This document shows positions 25,420 to 31,611 of a DNA stretch of 36,426 nucleotides, in pieces. The position numbers were made by a program, and so were the translations under genes. Position 1 is the first letter of the stretch, and each line of letters opens with the position of its first letter. The stretch comes from Bacteroidota bacterium (GTDB lineage: Bacteria > Bacteroidota > Bacteroidia > Sphingobacteriales > Sphingobacteriaceae), in assembly GCA_013289045.1 (NCBI GenBank), contig JABDAU010000037.1, positions 1 through 36,426 on the forward strand, in the 5' to 3' direction. Below the pieces are notes generated by a model. The model did no database searches. It was not told the origin of the DNA and saw only the letters and a list, made by a program, of their open reading frames with translations.

Positions 25420-26409
25420 TCAATTCTCCAATAAAAGCTGAAAACTTTTTAATGCTTTGTGTGATAACAACGCTTCTTCCGCCTCATAAAAACAATCGGC
25501 AAATGTTTTTTTCGGCTCCATTGTTTTTATCGCAAGGGCAGCGTTAGATAATACCACATTATTCTGCGCTAACGTTGCTTTGTTATTCAGCACGTTCATA
25601 AATATCTCTGCCGATTCGCTGATGGTGTGCCCGCCGGTAATTTGCGCCGGATCTAGTTTTTCAAAACCAAGTGTTTCAATACTGTTTATCTTTTCGCCTT
25701 CGGGGCTGAATGTTTTAAAATCGCATGTAAGCGAGATCTCATCATAACCATCAAGCGCATTCAGGATAGTATATTTTTTATCTGATTTTTGGTAGAGATA
25801 GGCATAAACACGCGCCAGCTCAAGATTGAACACACCCACCATCTGGTTTTGTGGCTCTGCCGGGTTTACCATCGGGCCAAGCATATTGAAAAAGGTTTTC
25901 ACACCTAATTCGCGGCGGATCGGCGCCACGGTCTTCATAGCCGGATGAAACAGTGGTGCGTGCAGGAAACAGATGTTAGCTTTGTCGATACTCTTTTTTA
26001 GCTTATCTGCATCATTGGTAAACTGGTAGCCCAAAAACTCCATTACGTTGGATGAGCCGCACCCTGACGATACGCCATAGTTGCCATGCTTTGCTACCTT
26101 ATATCCAGCCCCGGCTACTACGAAAGAAGCCAGCGTGGAGATGTTAAACGTATCCTTGCCATCGCCGCCGGTACCGCACAGGTCGACGATCTCGCCTGCT
26201 TCCAGGTCGATATGCAGACAAAGCTCAAGCATTGCATCGCGGAAACCTTCCAACTCATCAACGGTGATGCTACGCATACAATAGGCCGTCATAAAGGCCG
26301 CCATTTGCGAATTATTGTATTTGCCCTGTGCAATGTCGGTGAGTATTTCTCTCGACTGTACGCGGGTAAATGTTTTGTGTTCGAATAAGTGATTTAATAT
26401 CGCTTTCAT
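25420..26409 (-). CDS. trpD: anthranilate phosphoribosyltransferase
   Basis: This 329-residue enzyme attaches phosphoribosyl to anthranilate. The glycine-rich GTGGDGKDTFNIST motif, AKHGNYGVSS and the N-terminal helical bundle (ILTDIAQGKYNNSQMAAFMTAYCMRS) are all present. There is no fused glutaminase (TrpG) domain. It is the first structural gene of trpD-F-B-A and is preceded on the same strand by a full attenuator (26513-26665). Its start codon follows a G-rich iterated repeat. Confidence 0.95.
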   Translation of the reverse strand: MKAILNHLFEHKTFTRVQSREILTDIAQGKYNNSQMAAFMTAYCMRSITVDELEGFRDAMLELCLHIDLEAGEIVDLCGTGGDGKDTFNISTLASFVVAGAGYKVAKHGNYGVSSGCGSSNVMEFLGYQFTNDADKLKKSIDKANICFLHAPLFHPAMKTVAPIRRELGVKTFFNMLGPMVNPAEPQNQMVGVFNLELARVYAYLYQKSDKKYTILNALDGYDEISLTCDFKTFSPEGEKINSIETLGFEKLDPAQITGGHTISESAEIFMNVLNNKATLAQNNVVLSNAALAIKTMEPKKTFADCFYEAEEALLSHKALKSFQLLLEN

Positions 26410-26503
26410 GCCCCCTAGCCCCCTAAAAGGGGAATTTTTTTAATGGTTATTTTATTTCACTTCGCCCCCCCTCAAACTCCCCCTTCAGGGGGTCGGGGGG
26501 CTG
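26410..26503. repeat. C/G-rich iterated inverted repeat in the trpD leader
   Basis: CCCCCTAGCCCCCTAAAAGG touches the trpD start codon (26410-26430), and a second G/C block CTCCCCCTTCAGGGGGTCGG lies at 26476-26497. Both can fold into hairpins. They sit between the attenuator terminator and the trpD start, so they form the 5' UTR of any read-through mRNA. Confidence 0.6.
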
Positions 26504-26512
26504 TAGCTAACT

Positions 26513-26544
26513 AAAAAGGGCTGCCGTATGGCAACCCTCTTTTT
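26513..26544 (-). terminator. intrinsic terminator of the trp attenuator
   Basis: On the minus strand GGGTTGCC (26530-26537), a 4-nt loop ATAC and GGCAGCCC (26518-26525) form an 8-bp stem with one G.U pair, followed by TTTTT (26513-26517). A-rich sequence on the other side would also make it work in the opposite direction. It is 104 nt upstream of the trpD ATG, so it can only act as a premature terminator. Confidence 0.85.
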
Positions 26545-26560
26545 GAATATGTTTATAAAC

Positions 26561-26605
26561 AACAATGGAATTGCCTTACGATTACCCGTTAAGCCACCAA
26601 TTGTT
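26561..26605 (-). promoter_or_regulatory. trp attenuator: competing RNA segments 1 and 2
   Basis: RNA segment GGCAAUUC (26568-26575) can pair over 8 positions (two G.U) with GGGUUGCC, the 5' arm of the terminator, forming an antiterminator. Upstream, AAUUG (26598-26602), at the first Trp codon, can pair with CAAUU (26569-26573). In addition AACAAU (26600-26605) can pair with AUUGUU (26561-26566). Ribosome position on the Trp codons would therefore decide between the folds. Confidence 0.7.
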
Positions 26606-26626
26606 ATTTAATGCTGTCATTTTCAT
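26582..26626 (-). CDS. trpL: trp leader peptide with tandem Trp codons
   Basis: This is a 14-codon frame, MKMTALNNNWWLNG, ending in TAA. Two adjacent TGG codons are at positions 10 and 11. The stop is 45 nt before the 5' arm of the terminator. A ribosome stalled on the Trp codons would cover segment 1, free segment 2 to form the antiterminator, and allow transcription into trpD-F-B-A when charged tRNA-Trp is scarce. An internal Met at position 3 could be the real start. The frame is far too short for routine gene calling, but position, Trp content and RNA folds agree. Confidence 0.85.
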   Translation of the reverse strand: MKMTALNNNWWLNG

Positions 26627-26634
26627 TTCGAGAG

Positions 26635-26665
26635 CAAATATGGAAATAGTTTTTCTAAAAACAAA
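26635..26665 (-). promoter_or_regulatory. putative promoter of the trp operon
   Basis: On the minus strand TTTG (26662-26665) is followed after 19 nt by CATATTTG (26635-26642), one mismatch from TAnnTTTG. Transcription would begin just before the leader-peptide ATG at 26626. Confidence 0.55.
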
Positions 26666-26679
26666 CGAAATTATTATTA

Positions 26680-26750
26680 TTGAGTGATTGAGTGAATTAG
26701 TGAATGACTGAATTGAAAGTTTCATTCAATCAATCACTAATTCAATAACT
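26680..26750. repeat. iterated ATTCACTAAT-type inverted repeat before the K+ channel gene
   Basis: The left half repeats GAGTGATT, GAGTGAATTAGTGAATGA; the right half is ATTCAATCAATCACTAATTC. Arms 26694-26718 and 26719-26743 are imperfect reverse complements with almost no loop, and the repeat ends about 4-10 nt before the channel ATG. It shares the 10-mer AATCACTAAT with the pyrC-proximal repeat. Confidence 0.65.
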
Positions 26751-26753
26751 ACC

Positions 26754-27743
26754 ATGATCAGACACCCCAGAAAAGTTAATCCTGAAGACGACCTTGGTTT
26801 TGGTTACCAGCCGGTAATGAAAAATCAGCCGTTCATTAATAAAGACGGTTCGCCGAATGTTGTCCGTAAGGGTTTGCCTACGTTTAACACTTCCGACAAT
26901 TATCACAAGCTGATCACCATGGATGGCTGGCGATTTGCCATCCTTATATTCAGCTGTTACCTGGTTGCCAATATTATATTCGCGCTTATCTATATGTTAC
27001 TGGGTAATAACGCATTATTTGGCCGTCACCAGGATGGAGAATTAAATGGTTTTTGGGAGGCATTCTTTTTTTCGGCACAAACATTATCGACAGTTGGTTA
27101 TGGGCATATTAGTCCGCGGGGCATGGCGGCGAACAGTGTCGCAGCGTTTGAGTCGATGATCGGCTTGTTATCGTTCGCTCTGGCTACAGGCTTAATGTAC
27201 GGGCGGTTTTCGCGACCGGCAGCGAAGATCATTTATAGTAAAAACATGATCGTAGCGCCTTATTTAGAAAATAAACGCGGACTAATGTTCAGGCTGGCCA
27301 ACAGGCGGCGCAATATATTGGTTGATTTGAACCTTGAAATGACCTTTAGCTATAATGAGACTGTGGATGGAAAAACCGTGCGTCGTTTTTACCCGCTTGA
27401 ACTCGAGCGGAAAAGTGTAAGCATCCTTACCATGAACTGGACGGTTGTGCATGACATTGATGAGAACAGCCCGTTAAAAGACTTTACTTATGACAACCTT
27501 GTTAGTGCTGAAGCGACCTTTGTAATTTTGTTACGTGTGTTTGATGAAGCCTTTGCCCAAGTGGTAAATTCACGTACTTCATACACTGTTGATGACCTGT
27601 TATGGGGGGCCAAATTCAATCCGATGTTTAACAGGAATGATGGCGGGCAGATTGTACTTGATTTGGGCAAGATGGATAGTATTGAGAAAGTGGAATTGCC
27701 GGAGTTGATGGCAGCTAAAAATAAAGAAATAGAGAAGAAATAA
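26754..27743 (+). CDS. inward-rectifier potassium channel (KirBac type)
   Basis: This 329-residue protein has two membrane helices (about 58-84 and 125-148) flanking a pore loop with the selectivity filter TVGYGH (113-118). A cytoplasmic C-terminal domain of immunoglobulin-like beta strands (about 155-320) follows, as in KirBac channels. It would conduct K+ across the inner membrane as a tetramer. The N-terminal slide-helix region contains DNYHKLITMDGWRF. It stands alone, divergent from the trp operon. Its stop codon abuts that of the convergent SDR gene (TAATTA). Confidence 0.92.
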   Translation: MIRHPRKVNPEDDLGFGYQPVMKNQPFINKDGSPNVVRKGLPTFNTSDNYHKLITMDGWRFAILIFSCYLVANIIFALIYMLLGNNALFGRHQDGELNGFWEAFFFSAQTLSTVGYGHISPRGMAANSVAAFESMIGLLSFALATGLMYGRFSRPAAKIIYSKNMIVAPYLENKRGLMFRLANRRRNILVDLNLEMTFSYNETVDGKTVRRFYPLELERKSVSILTMNWTVVHDIDENSPLKDFTYDNLVSAEATFVILLRVFDEAFAQVVNSRTSYTVDDLLWGAKFNPMFNRNDGGQIVLDLGKMDSIEKVELPELMAAKNKEIEKK

Positions 27744-28559
27744 TTACTTCAGCAACGAATTCTTCTCCTTAGCAAAAACATTATACACCAGCTTATCTAA
27801 AATACCCGGGATAAACTTGCTAAGTGCTACTGTCAATTTTCCCTGGCCGGTCATAACCAGCGTACGGGCGTTTTCTTCCACACCGTCTGCGATGATCTTT
27901 GCAACCTGATCGGATGTCATCATTTTTTCCTCGTGTAAAGTGCTTTCTCCCTGAGGATTACCATCCTTGTTTAAAGCGGTATTGCGGATATTAGATGCAG
28001 TGAAACCCGGGCATGCGGTAAGCACATTTACACCGGTTTTCAGGTTTTCAACCCGCAATGCATCCAAAAAGCCATTCATAGCAAACTTTGAGGCGGAATA
28101 CCCCGTGCGGCCCGGCAGTCCTTTATATCCTGCGATAGATGATACCCCTACTATAGTGCCTTGTGTTTTTGTAATTTCCGGAAGCGCATATTTGGTGCAA
28201 TATACTGTCCCCCAAAAGTTTACATCCATTAATTGCTTTAATACATCAATATCAGCATCTTTAAATAAAGCCCGCATAGAAATGCCCGCGTTGTTTACCA
28301 ATACATCTATCTTTTTAAAAGTGAGAACAGCCTGTTTGATCAGTTCGGCGCATTCTTCTTCGACAGTCACATCGCAATGTACAGCTACCGCGCGAATGCC
28401 GTAAGTTTTTTCAAGATCTTCTGTTATTTCACAGAGCGTAACGTATTGCCTTGCGCCTAAAACCAGGTTGGCGCCGCGTCTGGCAAATTCATAAGCAAGT
28501 GACTTGCCGATGCCTGATGATGCACCGGTTATAATGATGACTTTATCCTTTAACTTCAT
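27744..28559 (-). CDS. short-chain dehydrogenase/reductase
   Basis: This 271-residue classical SDR has the NAD(P)-binding motif TGASSGIG (11-18) and the NNAG motif (89-92). The catalytic triad is Ser140/141, Tyr154 and Lys158 (GYSASK). An N-terminal Arg pair (ARRGANLVLGAR) suggests NADPH preference. The C-terminus is hydrophobic and might associate with membrane. The substrate cannot be predicted. Its ATG directly follows the stop codon of the upstream toxin gene with no spacing, so it is probably expressed from the toxin-antitoxin promoter. Confidence 0.88.
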   Translation of the reverse strand: MKLKDKVIIITGASSGIGKSLAYEFARRGANLVLGARQYVTLCEITEDLEKTYGIRAVAVHCDVTVEEECAELIKQAVLTFKKIDVLVNNAGISMRALFKDADIDVLKQLMDVNFWGTVYCTKYALPEITKTQGTIVGVSSIAGYKGLPGRTGYSASKFAMNGFLDALRVENLKTGVNVLTACPGFTASNIRNTALNKDGNPQGESTLHEEKMMTSDQVAKIIADGVEENARTLVMTGQGKLTVALSKFIPGILDKLVYNVFAKEKNSLLK

Positions 28560-28889
28560 TTATGGGTTTAATTGGGCAATTATCGACTTAATTAAGCTGT
28601 CATCAACAACATCGAATTCAGATTTATCATAAATAGTCAATAAATAAACTTTAAGATTTTGAGTAATTACATATGTAATAATCCTTGCTCCGCCACTCTT
28701 GCCTTTCCCTTTACTCTTTATCGAAATACGTATTTTAAATGTATTATTTCCTAATGACATACCAAGAGTGGGATTAGCAGAAACTTCATTATTGAATTCA
28801 GCTAATTCATCTTTTAGAGAAGGATATTTTTTGATGAGCCTTTTTGCTTCCTTTTTGAATTTTTCGGTAGCAATAACATTATAGTTCAT
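28560..28889 (-). CDS. RelE/ParE-family toxin
   Basis: This is a basic 109-residue protein using the start MNYNVIATEKFKKEAKRLIKKYPSL (ATG at 28887-28889). The longer frame from 28931 adds 14 residues and overlaps the antitoxin far more, so it is less likely. The opening ATEKFKKEAKRLIKKYPSLKDEL, the central FKIRISIKSKGKGKSGGARIITY and the terminal LLTIYDKSEFDV fit RelE/ParE-type toxins, which either cleave mRNA at the ribosome or poison gyrase. Its start overlaps the antitoxin end by 11 nt. Confidence 0.78.
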   Translation of the reverse strand: MNYNVIATEKFKKEAKRLIKKYPSLKDELAEFNNEVSANPTLGMSLGNNTFKIRISIKSKGKGKSGGARIITYVITQNLKVYLLTIYDKSEFDVVDDSLIKSIIAQLNP

Positions 28890-29097
28890 TGAGGAAATCT
28901 GTAAGGGTTTGTTCATTTCCTTTTGACTCACTCAATGTTTTAATTTCTTCAAAAGCCTCTGAAAGATCAGACTTTAATTTAAGAGCTTGTTCATACTTTT
29001 TAAGCTTGGTAAGAATTTTTTCCCAATCAGATAACGGCATTTGTACAGCTTGCGTTTTGCCATCTGAATCGTTCAGATATTGAAGTGCGACTTTCAT
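28879..29097 (-). CDS. antitoxin partner of the RelE/ParE-like toxin
   Basis: This 72-residue protein is acidic in its second half and mostly helical (DWEKILTKLKKYEQALKLKSDLSEAFEEIKTL). No helix-turn-helix or ribbon-helix-helix domain is obvious. The position upstream of and overlapping the toxin gene is the standard antitoxin arrangement. The C-terminal part probably wraps the toxin. The promoter region just upstream has a -7 box and an inverted repeat that could serve autoregulation. Confidence 0.7.
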   Translation of the reverse strand: MKVALQYLNDSDGKTQAVQMPLSDWEKILTKLKKYEQALKLKSDLSEAFEEIKTLSESKGNEQTLTDFLNEL

Positions 29098-29099
29098 AT

Positions 29100-29122
29100 A
29101 TCAAATTTATAAAAAGTTTGAT
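29100..29122 (-). promoter_or_regulatory. putative promoter/operator of the toxin-antitoxin-SDR unit
   Basis: Inverted repeat ATCAAA (29100-29105) / TTTGAT (29117-29122) overlaps the exact -7 match TAAATTTG (29102-29109, minus strand), 4 nt before the antitoxin ATG. A TTG about 17 nt upstream could be the -33 element. The arrangement suits autorepression by the complex. Confidence 0.4.
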
Positions 29123-29157
29123 TATGCAACACCCTAATAGTATAAATCGGAAATACT

Positions 29158-29991
29158 TTATCCTTCAACTTCATACAATAGCGGCATTTTTGGTATGCCT
29201 GCTACTTTCAGTTCTGGCATACGGAATAAGTATTTTACGGCGAAGATAATCATCGCACCATAAAAATACTTAATAAATTGCCATTCGAATTTAGGCGTGT
29301 TACGCTCGCTGTAGTTGATGATATATGTTTTGGGGAAGTAGTAATTTTTATAGCCGGCCAGACGTATGCGGTATGAAATATCGATATCATAACCATACTC
29401 GGCGAAGTTTTCGTCCAGAAAACCCGTTTCCATCAGTGCAGAACTGCGCATAAACATAAAGCCGCCGTTTATGAAATCCACTTCCGAGGTTTGGAACTCT
29501 TCTACCCAATCCTTGCGGTTGCGGTCGTACAAACGTGATTTTGGGAAGAATTTAGCCAGGCCGGTCATTTTAAAGAAACTGATCCATGACTGGGTAAGCC
29601 CCCTGTTTGATTCGGGAAGAAATTTACCCTGCGGTGTGATCATGCGTACGCCTAAGCCACCGGCATCTTCGTGGCTGTCCATAAATTCGATGGCGCGTTC
29701 CAGTGTTTGGGTTGAACTTAAAATATCAGGGTTTACCAGCAGCACATATTGCCCGCATGCCAGGCCCAATGCCTCATTACAAAGTTTTGTGTAAGAATAA
29801 TATTTTGGACTTGCTACCACATGAAATTTTGGATAGTCGCTCTGTATCATATCAACAGAGCCATCGCTGGAGTTATTGTCAACTATAAATACTTCGTAAT
29901 CAATGTTCTTCGCGGCGTCTGCTAAAGTATTCAGCGTTTGACGCAGCATCTCGCACAAATTGTAGTTTACAATGATTACAGATAGTTTCAT
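29158..29991 (-). CDS. family 2 glycosyltransferase
   Basis: Using the start MKLSVIIVNYN (ATG at 29989-29991), 4 nt after the recR stop, this is a 277-residue GT-A fold enzyme. The opening SVIIVNYNLCEMLRQTL, FIVDNNSSDGS and LVNPDI are the nucleotide-sugar-binding motifs of rhamnosyltransferase-like GT2 proteins. GGFMFMRSSALMETGFLDENFAEYGYDIDISYRI is the acceptor-side signature. The C-terminus has a hydrophobic stretch (FIKYFYGAMIIFAVKYLF) that may associate with membrane. An alternative in-frame ATG lies 36 nt upstream inside recR. Acceptor unknown; it is probably cell-surface polysaccharide synthesis. Confidence 0.88.
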   Translation of the reverse strand: MKLSVIIVNYNLCEMLRQTLNTLADAAKNIDYEVFIVDNNSSDGSVDMIQSDYPKFHVVASPKYYSYTKLCNEALGLACGQYVLLVNPDILSSTQTLERAIEFMDSHEDAGGLGVRMITPQGKFLPESNRGLTQSWISFFKMTGLAKFFPKSRLYDRNRKDWVEEFQTSEVDFINGGFMFMRSSALMETGFLDENFAEYGYDIDISYRIRLAGYKNYYFPKTYIINYSERNTPKFEWQFIKYFYGAMIIFAVKYLFRMPELKVAGIPKMPLLYEVEG

Positions 29992-29995
29992 ATTG

Positions 29996-30613
29996 TTAGC
30001 CTGATAGTGAATTTTCGTATGGAACACGTGTAGCGATCGAACGTCCTAAAGTTAGTTCATCCACGTACTCTAATTCTCCACCAAAAGCTATGCCACGGGC
30101 TATAGTTGAGACAGTTATATTGTAAGGTTTCAGCCTTTTGTTCAGGTAAAAAATAGTGGTATCCCCCTCCATTGTAGCGCTGAGGGCAAATATCACCTCT
30201 TTTACCTCCTCGTTTTTTAATCTTTCAACAAGTGTGTCGATCTCCAGATCAGACGGCCCTATACCGTCCATTGGAGAGATCAGTCCGCCCAAAACATGAT
30301 ACAATCCATTGTATTGATTTGTATTCTCTACAGCCATTACATCACGTGTATCTTCTACTACGCATATCAGGCTGCGGTCGCGTTTTGGTGCGCTGCAGAT
30401 CTGGCAAACCAACTGGTCGGATATGTTGTGACAGGTTTGGCAAAACTGGATCTCGTTACGCAGTTTGCTCACGGCATTGCTGAATTTGTTCACCTCGGCT
30501 TTATCCTGTTTTAATAAATACAGCACCAACCGCAGGGCTGTTTTTTGCCCTACTCCCGGCAGTTTTGAAAATTCCGCAACTGCATCTTCCAATAATTTCG
30601 ATGAAAAATTCAT
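29996..30613 (-). CDS. recR: recombination mediator protein RecR
   Basis: At 205 residues it matches RecR length. It has the N-terminal helix-hairpin-helix (AVAEFSKLPGVGQKTALRL), a four-cysteine zinc finger (CQTCHNISDQLVCQIC), the Toprim domain beginning ICVVEDTRDVMAVE, and the C-terminal ARGIAFGGELEYVDELTLGRSI segment. RecR works with RecO and RecF to load RecA at gaps. The glycosyltransferase gene follows 4 nt downstream, a common but functionally unrelated pairing. Confidence 0.95.
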   Translation of the reverse strand: MNFSSKLLEDAVAEFSKLPGVGQKTALRLVLYLLKQDKAEVNKFSNAVSKLRNEIQFCQTCHNISDQLVCQICSAPKRDRSLICVVEDTRDVMAVENTNQYNGLYHVLGGLISPMDGIGPSDLEIDTLVERLKNEEVKEVIFALSATMEGDTTIFYLNKRLKPYNITVSTIARGIAFGGELEYVDELTLGRSIATRVPYENSLSG

Positions 30614-30633
30614 TGTGTAAATATAGTTAATTT

Positions 30634-30786
30634 GGAGATTAGAGGTTAGAGATTGGAGATTAGGAAAAGTGAAAAAAGAGATTAGATACCAGAGATTAGA
30701 GATTAGAAAAAAGATTTGAGCTTAAAGAGTTCAAATTACTAATTTGTACGCGAAAACTAATCTCTAATCTCCAGTCTCTAATTTCT
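30634..30786. repeat. iterated GAGATTAG inverted repeat between recR and the LOG gene
   Basis: The left block (30634-30706) has at least six GAGATTAG-like words. The right block (30757-30783) has the reverse complement CTAATCTCTAATCTCCAG and ends 3 nt before the LOG start codon. GAGATTAGAGATTAG at 30692-30706 and CTAATCTCTAATCTC at 30757-30771 are a perfect 15-bp inverted pair. Confidence 0.75.
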
Positions 30787-31371
30787 ATGACCAAACTCTG
30801 CATCTTTTGCGGCGCTAATTACAGCGGCGATCCGTTGCTGGCCAATGCTATTGATACGCTTACAGACATTATGCTTACGCGTGATATAACCCTTATTTAT
30901 GGCGGCGGCAAAGTTGGCGTAATGGGCATGGTGGCCGATGCCGTATTGAACAAAGGCGGTAAGGCCATAGGTGTGATACCCAAGTTTTTAATGAGCGATG
31001 AGATAGCGCACCCAAACCTTACTGAGCTGCATATAGTTGACAACATGCACCAGCGCAAGCAAATGATGAGTGACCTGTGCGACGGCTATATCACCCTGCC
31101 CGGCGGTTTAGGAACTATGGAAGAATTTTTTGAAGTGCTCACCTGGCTGCAACTGGGCCTGCATGGCAAGCCTGTTGGCGTGTTGAATACCAATGGATTT
31201 TACGACTTTCTGCTGCAGCAACTGGATGTGATGGTTGAGCAACGCTTTCTTAAACCGGTAAACCGCAGCCTGGTGCTATCTTCGAGCGACCCGGTTGAGT
31301 TAATTAATTTGATGGATAATTTTAAACCCAAAACCGACGAGGTTTGGTTTCGCGATAGGAACCTGACGTAG
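30787..31371 (+). CDS. LOG-family nucleotide 5'-monophosphate phosphoribohydrolase
   Basis: This 194-residue Rossmann-like protein has the LOG signature PGGLGTMEE (105-113), preceded by YGGGKVGVMGMVADAVL and GVIPKFLM. LOG enzymes release the base from nucleoside monophosphates; in plants they activate cytokinin riboside phosphates, and bacterial homologues have cytokinin or purine-salvage roles. HQRKQMM (89-95) holds the catalytic Arg. It is monocistronic, with its start directly behind an iterated repeat and another iterated repeat after its stop. Confidence 0.9.
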   Translation: MTKLCIFCGANYSGDPLLANAIDTLTDIMLTRDITLIYGGGKVGVMGMVADAVLNKGGKAIGVIPKFLMSDEIAHPNLTELHIVDNMHQRKQMMSDLCDGYITLPGGLGTMEEFFEVLTWLQLGLHGKPVGVLNTNGFYDFLLQQLDVMVEQRFLKPVNRSLVLSSSDPVELINLMDNFKPKTDEVWFRDRNLT

Positions 31372-31373
31372 AG

Positions 31374-31461
31374 AAGCCAAATGTCAAGAGGCTGGAATCA
31401 AGACGGAGATAGATTGGTTTGTCCTGATTTTTGCATGTTGGCTCTTGCTTCTCTCTTCTTG
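31374..31461. repeat. iterated AAGCCAA/TTGGCTCTTG inverted repeat after the LOG gene
   Basis: AGAGAAGCCAAATGTCAAGA and GAATCAAGAC on the left oppose GTTGGCTCTTGCTTCTCTCT on the right. The arms are imperfect reverse complements. It lies between the LOG stop and the tRNA promoter and could act as a transcript end, but it has no uridine tract of note. Confidence 0.5.
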
Positions 31462-31489
31462 TAAATATGTAGGTTGTAAGTTACATTAG
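31459..31489 (+). promoter_or_regulatory. putative tRNA-Thr promoter
   Basis: TTG at 31459-31461 is followed after 20 nt by TACATTAG (31482-31489), one mismatch from TAnnTTTG. The mature tRNA begins 11 nt later. Confidence 0.4.
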
Positions 31490-31499
31490 CGGAATAATA

Positions 31500-31572
31500 G
31501 CCGACGTAGCTCAGCTGGTAGAGCAACGCACTCGTAACGCGTAGGTCGCAGGTTCGATTCCCGTCGTCGGCT
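31500..31572 (+). tRNA. tRNA-Thr (anticodon CGU)
   Basis: The 73-nt cloverleaf has a perfect 7-bp acceptor stem (GCCGACG/CGTCGGC), D-arm GCTC...GAGC, anticodon loop CTCGTAA, T-loop TTCGATT and discriminator U73. CCA is not encoded. Two stem positions are A.C mismatches: 31.39 at the base of the anticodon stem and 51.63 in the T-stem. The gene is therefore somewhat off-consensus; UGU-anticodon tRNA-Thr could read ACG by wobble if it were weak. Twenty nt of it (31536-31555) recur at 33082-33101. Confidence 0.92.
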
Positions 31573-31611
31573 CAATAATTTAAATTAAACCATTATCATT
31601 AACTTATCACA

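Noticed and set aside
26510..26545. Terminator of the K+ channel or another plus-strand gene
   Set aside because: No plus-strand gene ends before it. The stem with T-run fits the minus-strand leader and the Trp-codon frame upstream.
28890..28931. 14-residue N-terminal extension of the toxin
   Set aside because: It would overlap the antitoxin by 53 nt. The internal ATG gives a standard RelE/ParE N-terminus and a short overlap.
30634..30786. CRISPR array
   Set aside because: The repeated words are 8 nt, imperfect, in both orientations and without spacers of constant length; no cas genes are present.
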